A stretch of DNA of 64,000 bases from contig JAABQG010000007.1 in NCBI GenBank assembly GCA_011391595.1, forward strand, positions 18,615-82,614, given 5' to 3'. The position numbers were made by a program, and so were the translations under genes. Below, one piece after another: positions 8,224 through 16,685 of the stretch (position 1 is the stretch's first letter; every line of letters starts with the position of its first letter). The DNA is from Hydrogenophaga sp. Lineage in GTDB: Bacteria > Pseudomonadota > Gammaproteobacteria > Burkholderiales > Burkholderiaceae_C. Below the pieces are notes generated by a model. The model searched no databases and was not told where the DNA came from. It saw nothing but the letters and a program-made list of their open reading frames with translations.

Positions 8224-8889
8224 ATGTTGTCTCGATGCTTGCCTGGATTACTGCTCGCCAGCCTTGGCTGCTCGCTGGCGCTGGCCAGCCCGCCGCAAGA
8301 GCGTTGGAACACGCCATACGCGGAGAAAACGGCAGCGCTCGAATTGAAGGGCGACATCGTACGTGGCGAATCTGCCTTCGTGATTTGCCAGGGCTGCCAT
8401 CGCGTCGGCGCTCTGGGGCGGTCCGATGGCAGCTATCCGCGCCTCGCCGGACAGCACGCCACAGTGCTGATCAAGCAACTGTCTGACGTGCGCTCCGGAC
8501 GGCGCAGCAATCTGAAAATGCTGCCGTTTGCCGACCATCAGGCGCTCTCCATGCAAGACGTTGCCGATATTGCCGCCTACCTGCGGTCGCTGCCCGTGCC
8601 GGCCAGCCAGGGACAGGGTCCGGGCAACGATCTGGCGCGAGGCCGGCAACTCTACGAACGCGATTGCCAGGTCTGCCACGGCCGGCAAGGCGAGGGCAAG
8701 GCCGACAAATTTTTCCCCAGGGTATCCGGCCAGCATTACCAGTACCTGCTTCGCGAAGGTGGCCTGATTCGCGACGGCAAACGACGCAATGCCCATCCGG
8801 ACATGGTCCAGGCCATCAGCACGTATTCCGACGATGACAACGCCGCCGTCTCGGATTACATGTCGCGGCTGCCCATGGACGGCCGTTAG
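8224..8889 (+). CDS. Diheme cytochrome c, second of a pair
   Basis: 221 aa from ATG 8224, preceded by AAGAGGAAAA. The signal peptide is at residues 1-22. Heme motifs are CQGCH (residues 55-59) and CQVCH (148-152). The repeated 'YPRLAGQHATVLIKQLSDVRSG' and 'FPRVSGQHYQYLL' elements again mark the c4/c553-like diheme fold. Sequence differs enough from the preceding cytochrome that the pair is an old duplication or two distinct carriers. It ends 22 bp before the convergent ccmI gene. It could be electron donor to the octaheme reductase in the same block (inference from neighbourhood only). Confidence 0.85.
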   Translation: MLSRCLPGLLLASLGCSLALASPPQERWNTPYAEKTAALELKGDIVRGESAFVICQGCHRVGALGRSDGSYPRLAGQHATVLIKQLSDVRSGRRSNLKMLPFADHQALSMQDVADIAAYLRSLPVPASQGQGPGNDLARGRQLYERDCQVCHGRQGEGKADKFFPRVSGQHYQYLLREGGLIRDGKRRNAHPDMVQAISTYSDDDNAAVSDYMSRLPMDGR

Positions 8890-8892
8890 TCA

Positions 8893-8912
8893 AACCCGCC
8901 TGCGGCGAGGTT
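8893..8912. terminator. Bidirectional hairpin between convergent operons
   Basis: AACC-CGCC pairs with GGCG-(A)-GGTT around TGC with one bulge, in the 22-bp space between the converging cytochrome and ccmI genes. There is no T run; low confidence as an intrinsic terminator. Confidence 0.3.
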
Positions 8913-9619
8913 CAATGGGGCGTTTGCTGCTTTTCCGGCGGCGCCAGCTTGGCACGCTCGCCGAGACCCGAAGCTTCCACCACCTTGCCTTCGGCGATCT
9001 TCACGGCCCGCTCGATTTCTTCGTAAAACTCGCTGTTCTTCGGCAGTTTCTTCATGAGCCGACGCCAGAAATGCAGCGACTCCGCCCACTTTTGCTGCTG
9101 ATAGGCCGCCAGACCGGCCAGTTCAAGCGCCTTCTCGTCCTCGTAATCCAGGTCCAGCGCCTGCATGACGAGTTCCATCGGACGCCCCTCCAGACTGCCA
9201 GCCTTGAGCGCGATCGCTTCGGCGTACTGGGACAGCATCCTGGCCTCCTTGGGCGCCAGTTTGGCGGCCCTGGCCAGCGCCTGCTCGGCATCGTCCAGGC
9301 GTTGCAGGGCGATGTAGGCACGTCCCAGCGCATACCAGCCCTCGGCGTCGTCGGGCATTGCCTTCAGTTTGTCTTCCAGCGCCTTGACCATGGCGTCGGT
9401 ATCGTAGGCCGAATGCGCCTGCGTCAACGCCTGCTCCTGAAGAATCGTCGGTGCGCCCAGATGCAGATAGAGCGCGACCGTCACTGCCGGCAGGGCCCCT
9501 AGCAATCCCACGGTCAACCAGCGCCGTCCCGACAGCACTGACTTATCGCGCCCGAGGGGAATCAGAAGGAAAAGCAAAGCGACGACGACCAACGCGCCCA
9601 CGACCAGCCACAGACTCAT
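8912..9619 (-). CDS. ccmI: CcmI/NrfG-type TPR protein of cytochrome c biogenesis
   Basis: 235 aa from ATG 9619. This start overlaps the ccmF stop by 4 bp (ATGA) and begins with a membrane helix (SLWLVVGALVVVALLFLLIP). A second helix follows at about residues 34-52. The rest is TPR repeats, for example 'AEGWYALGRAYIALQRLDDAEQALARAAKLAPKEA' read as helical pairs. CcmI captures the C-terminus of apocytochromes and presents them to CcmF/CcmH. Longer readings from 9739 run into ccmF and are artefacts. It is shorter than fused CcmH/I proteins and similar in size to NrfG plus an anchor. Confidence 0.87.
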   Translation of the reverse strand: MSLWLVVGALVVVALLFLLIPLGRDKSVLSGRRWLTVGLLGALPAVTVALYLHLGAPTILQEQALTQAHSAYDTDAMVKALEDKLKAMPDDAEGWYALGRAYIALQRLDDAEQALARAAKLAPKEARMLSQYAEAIALKAGSLEGRPMELVMQALDLDYEDEKALELAGLAAYQQQKWAESLHFWRRLMKKLPKNSEFYEEIERAVKIAEGKVVEASGLGERAKLAPPEKQQTPH

Positions 9620-11550
9620 GCTTTCGTCTCCGTTTGTTTGCGCGCGCCGAGGGCGGCCAGCAAACCACCGCAGACCATCAGCAGCGCGCCAGCCCAGAGC
9701 CAGCTGACGAAGGGCTTGATGTACAACTGCAAGCTCCAAGCGCCGCCCGGCAAGGGCTCCCCGAGGGCCACGTAGACGTCGCCGAAGAAACCATAGCGGA
9801 TGGCGGCTTCGGTCAGGGTCGTCCTGGAGGCCACGTAAATGCGCTTTTCAGGCAGCAACAGGGCGATGGCCTTGCCGTCACGACCGAGTTCAAGCATGCC
9901 GCGCATGGCAGAGTAATTCGGGCCTGGAACCTCGGCCGCGCCCTGGAAGACAAATTCGTAGCCGCCCAGTGTCGCCTTGTCGCCTTTGCGCATCGAAACG
10001 GTGCTTTCGCTCTGATAGGCTGAAACCAGTCCGATGCCAATGATGCCGATGGCGAGGCCGACATGGGCAAAGCCCATGCCAACCGTGCCGAGAGACAAGA
10101 AACCCGCCTCCCGCCGGCGATCAATCAGGCCGCCCAGTGTGGCAAGAATCATCCAGGCGGCAAGACCCACACCCAATGCGGCCTGCCACCTGAATTCGCC
10201 GAAGGCAAAGGGCACGGCGACCGCGAGCACCAGCGCAGCCAGTGCATGCCAGCGTACACCGCGCAGGACCGCGCCAATATTCGACTCCCGCCAGCGCAAG
10301 CGCGGCGCAATGCCCAGCAACAACAGAACCGGAACCATCATGGGCACGAAAACAGCGTTGAAGTATGGCGCGCCCACCGAGACCTTGCCGAGATCGAAGG
10401 CGTCGAGGACCAGCGGATACAGGGTGCCCAGCAGCACCGTGGCAAGTGCTGACAAAAGCAGGACGTTGCCAGTCAGGATCGCTGTTTCGCGCGAGGTCGG
10501 CTTGAAGTCACCGGTGGTCCTGGCGAGATCGCCTGCGATCTTCACAGCGTTCGCACGCTTGGCGAACAACACCAGCGAGCCCCCGATGACGATCGCCAGG
10601 AAAATCAGTATGAACAAGCCGCGTAGTGGATCCTGGGCAAAGGAATGCACCGAGGACAGAACGCCCGATCTCACCAGAAAAGTGCCCAGCAAAGACAGCG
10701 AGAACGCGCCGAGCGAGAGGAAAACGGTCCACACCCGCAAAGCACCGCGTCGCTCGGTGACTACCAGCGAATGCAAGAGCGCCGTGCCCGCGAGCCAAGG
10801 CATCAGCGAAGCGTTTTCGGCCGGATCCCAAAACCACCAGCCGCCCCAGCCCAGTTCGTAGTAGGCCCACAACGAACCGACCATGACACCCAAGGTCAGA
10901 AAGGACCACGCCACCAGCGTCCAGGGGCGCACCCAACGCGCCCAGACGGCATCGAGCCGACCGGAGATCAAAGCAGCGATGGCGAAAGCGAACGCCACCG
11001 AAAAGCCGACATAGCCCATGTAAAGCAGTGGCGGGTGGAAGATCATTCCCGGGTCCTGCAAGAGCGGGTTCAGATCGCGCCCGTTGGCCGGCGGCGGCTG
11101 CAGGCGCATGAATGGGTTGGAGGTGAACAGGATAAAGGCGAGGAAACAGGAACTGAGCAGGCCCATGACGCCGATGACGCGCGCCACCAGGTCGGCAGGC
11201 AGGCCGCGGCTGAACAACACGACGGCCAGGGTCCAGCCGCCCATCAGCGTGGTCCACAGCAGGAAAGAGCCCTCATGCGAACCCCAGGCTGCGGTGAAGC
11301 GGTACTCGATCGGCAGGTGCCGCGAAGAATGATCAGCCACATTCATCACGGAGAAATCATTGACCAGAAAGGACCAGATCAGCGCCAGGAACCCCAGCAC
11401 GACAAACAGCAGTTGCCCGGCGACGGCTCCGCGCGCCATGGCCATCCAGCCCGCCTTGGCACGGGATGCGCCTGCCAGCCCGAGGATGCCCTGGAGCAGT
11501 GCCAGTTGCAGGGCAATGATCAGTGCCACATGGCCGAGTTCTGGAATCAT
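9616..11550 (-). CDS. ccmF: Heme lyase CcmF/NrfE
   Basis: 644 aa polytopic membrane protein with about 15 hydrophobic segments. The heme-handling WWD motif is present as WGGWWFWDPAENASLMPWL (about residues 235-253). Conserved histidines occur in 'WGSHEGSFLLW' and 'MIFHPPLLYMGY'. CcmF attaches heme to CXXCH cysteines; NrfE paralogues do so at CXXCK. The gene lies downstream of the octaheme cytochrome gene on the same strand, with a strong hairpin between them, and overlaps ccmI by 4 bp. The missing ccmABCDE suggests either a split ccm system or a dedicated NrfE-like lyase that relies on a general Ccm system elsewhere (inference). Confidence 0.92.
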   Translation of the reverse strand: MIPELGHVALIIALQLALLQGILGLAGASRAKAGWMAMARGAVAGQLLFVVLGFLALIWSFLVNDFSVMNVADHSSRHLPIEYRFTAAWGSHEGSFLLWTTLMGGWTLAVVLFSRGLPADLVARVIGVMGLLSSCFLAFILFTSNPFMRLQPPPANGRDLNPLLQDPGMIFHPPLLYMGYVGFSVAFAFAIAALISGRLDAVWARWVRPWTLVAWSFLTLGVMVGSLWAYYELGWGGWWFWDPAENASLMPWLAGTALLHSLVVTERRGALRVWTVFLSLGAFSLSLLGTFLVRSGVLSSVHSFAQDPLRGLFILIFLAIVIGGSLVLFAKRANAVKIAGDLARTTGDFKPTSRETAILTGNVLLLSALATVLLGTLYPLVLDAFDLGKVSVGAPYFNAVFVPMMVPVLLLLGIAPRLRWRESNIGAVLRGVRWHALAALVLAVAVPFAFGEFRWQAALGVGLAAWMILATLGGLIDRRREAGFLSLGTVGMGFAHVGLAIGIIGIGLVSAYQSESTVSMRKGDKATLGGYEFVFQGAAEVPGPNYSAMRGMLELGRDGKAIALLLPEKRIYVASRTTLTEAAIRYGFFGDVYVALGEPLPGGAWSLQLYIKPFVSWLWAGALLMVCGGLLAALGARKQTETKA

Positions 11551-11567
11551 GGTGTCAAACCGATGGA

Positions 11568-11596
11568 CAAAAAAGGGGCGCGGAATTCCGCGCCCC
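11568..11596 (-). terminator. Strong intrinsic terminator after the octaheme cytochrome gene
   Basis: A perfect 22-base palindrome at 11575-11596 (GGGGCGCGGAA half-site, centre GAATTC) is followed, on the minus strand, by a run of T (positions 11574-11568). It stands 26 bp beyond the octaheme gene stop at 11622 and 18 bp before the ccmF start, so it should limit read-through from the cytochrome gene into ccmF-ccmI. Confidence 0.8.
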
Positions 11597-11621
11597 GGGG
11601 ATCGTACTACTGGCTAAAGGA

Positions 11622-13394
11622 CTACTTCGCCGCAGGTGCCGCCGCCGCTACCGGCACTGCCATCTTCGCGGCAATCGCGTCGTTGAGAACCTTGATGCCG
11701 GCCTGCGACTCGTTCACCGACTGCGTCAAGGACTTGCGGGCGTTCTCCGGATTATGGAAACCGACAGAGTTCTCGGCCGTCCACCATTCCCACTGGGTTT
11801 GAGCGTCGTCATGGTGCTTCTGCGCTGCCTTGATCGCCTCTGCTGGAACACCGGCCGCCCGGGCTCGCGGGAAGGCATCAATCAACTGGGCAAGCCAGAA
11901 TTCGGCTTTGGCGATCCTGCCGCGGGTGTAGTTCTGGATCGCGTCGATCTGGTACTTCGCCTCCTGCTCGGTCATCTCTCCGTGGCACTTCACGCAGGTG
12001 TCCTTGAGGTTCTGGCGTGGCGATATCTGCTGGTGCGAGGTGAATGTCTTGCCGCTCTTCTCGACCTTGGCCATGTGGCAGTTCTTGCACTCGACCCCTG
12101 CACGCTCGTGCTTGGACATCCAGAAAGTTTCGGTCTCCGGATGCTGGATCTTGGACAGCGCCGCGCCCGTCACCGCGTGCCTGAAGTCCTTGAAGTTGCC
12201 GAACTTGTCGACCATTTTCTTGTTGTAGTCGAAGACGTTGGACCACTGGAACAGGTTGGTGCGCTGGTCGGCCATGGTCACCGGCTTGTCCTTGCCATCG
12301 GGTCCGGCGTTCGGCTCAAAGCCCGGGTTGCAGTTGTATTCCACATGGCACTGGGCGCACATCATGGTCGAGTCCGCTTTGGAAAGCAGGCCGATGGCAC
12401 GGAAACCGTCGCGGAAAGTCACCTTCTTCATCGGGTTTTTGTCGCTCTTGACTTTGTCGTAGGGGTAGGTCCCCTCGCCGCGATCCACCACGGCCTGAAT
12501 CAAGGCATCACGCACGACACGGGGCGCCGACGAATGCGGGTCGTGGCACATGTAGCAGTTGAGCGCGTGATTGACATCGCGGGCAAACTCGACCGGCTTG
12601 GAAACGCGGCTCCACTTGGCCTTCGGGTCCGGATCGCCCATGTACTTCCACTTGAGGATGTTGTCGAAGGACTTGCAGTTCATGCACACCGGGTTGGCTG
12701 CCGTCGCGGTTCCCGGCTTGAAAGCCTTCTGGTCGCTGTTGGCGGGATCGGCATCCTTCAGCACGACATCCCACATATTGGTCAATGCGCTCTTGGCGTC
12801 AGTGATGTAGGTCCAGTCCTTGAGCTGGAAGCGGCCGCCGTAGGCACGGTCGACGATCAGGTGATCCAGATTCATGAAGACATGGCTGCGCGGTTCGTTG
12901 TGCTCCCGGGTGAAACCGTGTGGCGCCATCAGCTTGTCGAACAGAGGCGAAACACCCCTGGCAGTAGCCTTTTCGATCTTGGCGCCGGAATCGTAGTTCA
13001 CCGTCGCGAACGAGTTGAACTGCTCCTGGTGGCAGGTGGCGCAGGCGGCGTGGTCGGTGCGCGTGCCGATAGATTGGTTAAGGCCATCGGCCTTGCCATT
13101 CTTGGCAAGGTGATTCTCTGCGCCGGTATGGCAGTAGGCGCAGTTCACACTGGAGTGCTTGCTGCTGACGTGGAATTCCTTGATGTCTTTGTGGCAGCTG
13201 TAACAGTTGTTGACATCGACGTACTTGATCTTCGACTCCGCCGACTTCGCCAGATTGCCCTTCGTCTGGCCGATAGTCGCCTCCTGCTGCTTGGCATAGG
13301 CCGGATCAGGCCCCTTGGTTTGTGCCATGGAAACGCCAAGGACGGCGGCCACACACAGTGCAACGAACCCTCTCAGCCACTTGCTTTGACCCAT
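11622..13394 (-). CDS. Octaheme c-type cytochrome nitrite reductase family protein (one CXXCK heme)
   Basis: 590 aa from ATG 13394, preferred over ATG 13400 because GGGAG then stands 7 nt upstream instead of 1. There is a signal peptide (to about VSMAQ). Eight heme motifs occur in order, numbered here from the 13400 ATG: CYSCH 66, CAYCH 87, CATCH 120, CMNCK 239, CYMCH 282, CAQCH 348, CKNCH 438, CVKCH 469. Lys as the fourth-heme ligand is the mark of ammonia-forming nitrite reductases (NrfA and octaheme ONR). Motif CHVEYNC gives the catalytic Tyr (355) plus a Cys two residues on, as in the Tyr-Cys crosslinked pair of Thioalkalivibrio ONR. QHPETETFW supplies the catalytic His (420). It is periplasmic and expected to reduce nitrite (possibly hydroxylamine or sulfite) with six electrons. 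Hydroxylamine dehydrogenase is unlikely given CXXCK. Confidence 0.87.
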   Translation of the reverse strand: MGQSKWLRGFVALCVAAVLGVSMAQTKGPDPAYAKQQEATIGQTKGNLAKSAESKIKYVDVNNCYSCHKDIKEFHVSSKHSSVNCAYCHTGAENHLAKNGKADGLNQSIGTRTDHAACATCHQEQFNSFATVNYDSGAKIEKATARGVSPLFDKLMAPHGFTREHNEPRSHVFMNLDHLIVDRAYGGRFQLKDWTYITDAKSALTNMWDVVLKDADPANSDQKAFKPGTATAANPVCMNCKSFDNILKWKYMGDPDPKAKWSRVSKPVEFARDVNHALNCYMCHDPHSSAPRVVRDALIQAVVDRGEGTYPYDKVKSDKNPMKKVTFRDGFRAIGLLSKADSTMMCAQCHVEYNCNPGFEPNAGPDGKDKPVTMADQRTNLFQWSNVFDYNKKMVDKFGNFKDFRHAVTGAALSKIQHPETETFWMSKHERAGVECKNCHMAKVEKSGKTFTSHQQISPRQNLKDTCVKCHGEMTEQEAKYQIDAIQNYTRGRIAKAEFWLAQLIDAFPRARAAGVPAEAIKAAQKHHDDAQTQWEWWTAENSVGFHNPENARKSLTQSVNESQAGIKVLNDAIAAKMAVPVAAAAPAAK

Positions 13395-13737
13395 TTCCAT
13401 TCTCCCGGTACGTCATGGGGAAATCCACGCCTGCGAGTTTATGACGCAACCAGATGCACCAGAAGGGGGGGAAGTCTGGCCCGGAATCGACTTTGGACGG
13501 AAATTCAATAAACCTTGATCTGGCGCAACCCTGTGAAGCGACCGGTGCGCGCCGGAACGGGCTTGCCGGACCCACCGGATGGCCCGTGAATGACGCCGTC
13601 CGGTCGGCACAAGCAGGCCTGTAATAGCTATATAAATAATAGCTTAATGCGACCTGTCGACGCTGGAATAGTGAGATATTCTTCATAAATTCGCACCGAA
13701 AGGCCGCCCGCCGGCCTTGGACGGCAAGTCGGCGCAC
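13395..13737. other. Intergenic gap upstream of the octaheme cytochrome
   Basis: 343 bases. Position 13515-13528 reads TTGAT-CTGG-CGCAA, one perfect and one 3/5 half of an FNR box (TTGAT-N4-ATCAA), centred 128 bp upstream of the cytochrome start. At 13622-13644 the 8-mer TAATAGCT occurs twice, separated by 7 bp, next to an AT-rich stretch. Both could be regulatory; neither is certain. I see no gene. Confidence 0.35.
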
Positions 13738-14343
13738 TCAAGCCGCGAGCACGGCCTCGTAGGCATGGCGCGTCGACGGTGCCACCGCCGCCAGCACCTG
13801 GCTGTAGGAGGTCTGGTGCCGGGCCAGCAAGCGCGCCGAAGCGACAGCCCGTGACCGGCAAAACCAGTGGCAACTGTGTTGCATCAGGAACAGTTCGGCC
13901 GACAGGGCAAAGGCCTTGTCCCGGGTCGACTGGCCCTGGCGGTTGTTCGCCGCATCCGCGATGCCGTGCGCGTGAACGGCCAGCAGCTTGCGCATGTCGA
14001 ACGTGGCTTTCGGAAAAAGCCGGACCGCGTAGGGAATCGGCCACGCCAGCCGGCTCACGCGCGCCTGCGCCTCGTCGACCCGGGCAAATTCGGTCACAAA
14101 CCGGCCGAACTGCGCAGACAGCTCGGTCTCCGAAGCGCCCAACAGGTTCATGACCTGCCCTTGGCGCTCGGGGTCCGCCTCGCCCAGCGCACGCAGGTAG
14201 CCGTCGGTCAGGGTTTCCATCAACTTCTCGATCTGGAAGCGCCCGAGATGACGGCCGAGCAGGGCAATGCGCCGCGCCCGATCCCGTGCATTGACGGCAT
14301 AGGCGCCAAGGACAATCACCATCACCAGCGTTACGATTTCCAT
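13738..14343 (-). CDS. Hypothetical membrane-anchored protein
   Basis: 201 aa beginning with a single hydrophobic helix (MEIVTLVMVIVLGAYAV) and then a basic, helical, soluble region (RDRARRIALLGRHLGRFQIEK...) without Cys-pairs or catalytic motifs that I recognise. Charge bias places the soluble part in the cytoplasm. 'HSCHWFCRSRAVASARLL' near residue 155 contains two Cys. It stands alone between the octaheme cytochrome and the divergently oriented glycogen operon. I cannot assign a function. Confidence 0.6.
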   Translation of the reverse strand: MEIVTLVMVIVLGAYAVNARDRARRIALLGRHLGRFQIEKLMETLTDGYLRALGEADPERQGQVMNLLGASETELSAQFGRFVTEFARVDEAQARVSRLAWPIPYAVRLFPKATFDMRKLLAVHAHGIADAANNRQGQSTRDKAFALSAELFLMQHSCHWFCRSRAVASARLLARHQTSYSQVLAAVAPSTRHAYEAVLAA

Positions 14344-14483
14344 GGGCGCTTGCAGGTCGTTTGAACGGGCTACGAGTGTAGTTGTCGGCTCCAGACCCTG
14401 AAACCTCGGCGCGCAGCGAAAAAACAGGCTTCAAGAGTGCCAAAATGTGCCTGACACCACTTCTCATTCCTCTTCCCGCCCCT

Positions 14484-16685
14484 ATGTCCCCTGTCGATCC
14501 GGAAACCGCACTGGCCCTGTCTTTGCAACAGGGCCGTTGCCGCGACCCATTCAGTCACCTCGGACCGCACACGGACACGGTTTCGGGCCTGACCACGCTA
14601 CGGGTGTACCTGCCGGGTGCTACTGCGGTTGTTGCACGTGCCCGCCAAAGCGGAGAACCCCTGGTTGAACTGGCGAACTGCGGCGGCGAAGGCCTGTTCG
14701 TTGGCCGGCTTCCCGGGGCCGCAGGGGCGGACTACAAGCTCGACGTTGGCTACGGTGGCCATCGGGAAACACTGGAAGACCCCTACCGCTTCGGTCCCTG
14801 GCTGGGCGACATTGATGTCTGGCTGCTGGCCGAAGGGCGACACCATCGCCCCTGGCAGAAGCTGGGCGCGCATCTGGTCTTGGTGGCCGGCGTGGCCGGC
14901 GCGGCGTTTGCCGTCTGGGCTCCCCATGCGCAACGGGTTTCCGTGGTGGGGGACTTCAACGGCTGGGACGGCCGGCGCCACCCCATGCGCTGGCGTGTCG
15001 AGTGTGGCGTGTGGGAGATTTTCCTGCCCGGCGTGGGCGCGGGGGCGCTGTACAAGTTCGAGATTGTGGACGCCCAAGGGCAGTGCAGCGTCAAGGCCGA
15101 CCCCTATGCGCGCCGCAGCGAAGGTCCACCCGGCAACGCGGCCTGGGTTTGCGAGGGCGCTCTTGCCCCCGACGGCTCGACGCCGGGCGACTCGCCCCAG
15201 CGGCCCGCGCCCGACCACGGCACTGCGCCCATCGCCATCTATGAGGTGCACGCGGGTTCCTGGCGCCGGCCGGGCGGCCAGATGCCGGACTGGGACTATC
15301 TGGCGGCGACCCTGGTGCCCTACGCCGCCGACCTCGGTTTCACGCACATCGAGCTGCTGCCGGTCAGCGAGCACCCGTTCTACGGCTCCTGGGGCTACCA
15401 GCCCACCGGCCTGTACGCGCCCACCGCGCGCTACGGCTCGCCGGAGGCATTGCGCCGATTCATCGCCACGGCTCACGCAGCCGGCCTGAAGATCATCCTG
15501 GACTGGGTGCCCGGTCATTTCCCGGCGGATGCGCACGCGCTGGCCCGCTTTGACGGTACCGCGCTGTACGAGCATGCCGACCCGAAAGAGGGCTTTCACC
15601 GCGACTGGAACACGCTGATCTACAACTTCGGCCGCAACGAGGTGCGCAACTTCCTGGTCGGCAATGCGCTGTTCTGGGTCGAACAGTACGGGGTGGACGG
15701 GCTGCGCGTGGACGCCGTGGCCTCGATGCTCTACCGCGACTACAGCCGACCGGCCGGGGAGTGGGTGCCGAACCGCGACGGCGGCCGCGAGAACTACGAG
15801 GCCATCAATTTCCTGCGCGAGACCAACGACATCCTGCATCGCGAGGCCGCTGGCGTGGTGACGCTGGCCGAGGAGTCGACCGCCTTTCCGCGCGTCACCG
15901 GACCCACAGCGCACGGTGGCCTGGGCTTCGACTACAAGTGGAACATGGGCTGGATGAACGACACGCTGGCGTATTTCGCGCTGGACCCGATGTACCGCCG
16001 CTGGCATCACGAGCGCATCACGTTCGCCATGATGTATGCGTACAGCGAGCATTTCGTGCTGCCGCTGTCGCATGACGAAGTGGTGCACGGCAAGGGCTCG
16101 CTGCTGGGCAAGATGGCCGGCGACCCCTGGCAAAAGCGCGCCAACCTGCGCGCGCTTTATGGGCTGATGTGGGCATTCCCTGGCAAGAAACTGATGTTCA
16201 TGGGCTGCGAGCTGGCCTCGCCGACTGAATGGAACCACGACGCCGAGCTGGACTGGGGCCTGCTGCAGGACCCCGCCCACGCTGGCGTGCAACGCCTGGT
16301 GCGCGACCTCAACCACGCTTATCGCACCCACCCGGGCCTGCATGCGCGCGATTCAGACCCTGGCGGTTTTGGCTGGATCCACGCCGATGACCGCGACAAC
16401 TCGGTGTTCAGCTTCATGCGCTATGGTCACGCCGAGCACGAGCATCTGGCCGTGGTCTGCAACCTGACGCCGGTGCCGCGCGACGCCTACCGCATTGGCG
16501 TGGCCCACGGCGGCGCCTGGCGCGAATGCATGAATACCGATTCCGCCCACTATGGCGGAACCAATGCCGGCAACCATGGCCGCGTCGAGGCCGAGCCTGT
16601 CCCGATGCACGGGCAACCGTGGTCGCTGAGTCTGCATCTACCCCCGTTGGCTGTGATCTGGCTGGCGCCGGAGTCCGCCGCATGA
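14484..16685 (+). CDS. glgB: 1,4-alpha-glucan branching enzyme
   Basis: 733 aa from ATG 14484 (MSPVDPETALALS), the usual length; a longer ORF from 14382 adds unrelated residues. The N-terminal carbohydrate-binding beta domain is followed by the E-set domain with 'VVGDFNGWDGRRHPM'. The GH13 barrel has DGLRVDAVASML (nucleophile Asp), LAEEST (acid/base Glu) and LSHDEVVHGK (third Asp). The enzyme cuts alpha-1,4 chains and rejoins them as alpha-1,6 branches in glycogen. It is the first gene of a six-gene operon and overlaps glgX by the ATGA of stop and start. Confidence 0.95.
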   Translation: MSPVDPETALALSLQQGRCRDPFSHLGPHTDTVSGLTTLRVYLPGATAVVARARQSGEPLVELANCGGEGLFVGRLPGAAGADYKLDVGYGGHRETLEDPYRFGPWLGDIDVWLLAEGRHHRPWQKLGAHLVLVAGVAGAAFAVWAPHAQRVSVVGDFNGWDGRRHPMRWRVECGVWEIFLPGVGAGALYKFEIVDAQGQCSVKADPYARRSEGPPGNAAWVCEGALAPDGSTPGDSPQRPAPDHGTAPIAIYEVHAGSWRRPGGQMPDWDYLAATLVPYAADLGFTHIELLPVSEHPFYGSWGYQPTGLYAPTARYGSPEALRRFIATAHAAGLKIILDWVPGHFPADAHALARFDGTALYEHADPKEGFHRDWNTLIYNFGRNEVRNFLVGNALFWVEQYGVDGLRVDAVASMLYRDYSRPAGEWVPNRDGGRENYEAINFLRETNDILHREAAGVVTLAEESTAFPRVTGPTAHGGLGFDYKWNMGWMNDTLAYFALDPMYRRWHHERITFAMMYAYSEHFVLPLSHDEVVHGKGSLLGKMAGDPWQKRANLRALYGLMWAFPGKKLMFMGCELASPTEWNHDAELDWGLLQDPAHAGVQRLVRDLNHAYRTHPGLHARDSDPGGFGWIHADDRDNSVFSFMRYGHAEHEHLAVVCNLTPVPRDAYRIGVAHGGAWRECMNTDSAHYGGTNAGNHGRVEAEPVPMHGQPWSLSLHLPPLAVIWLAPESAA

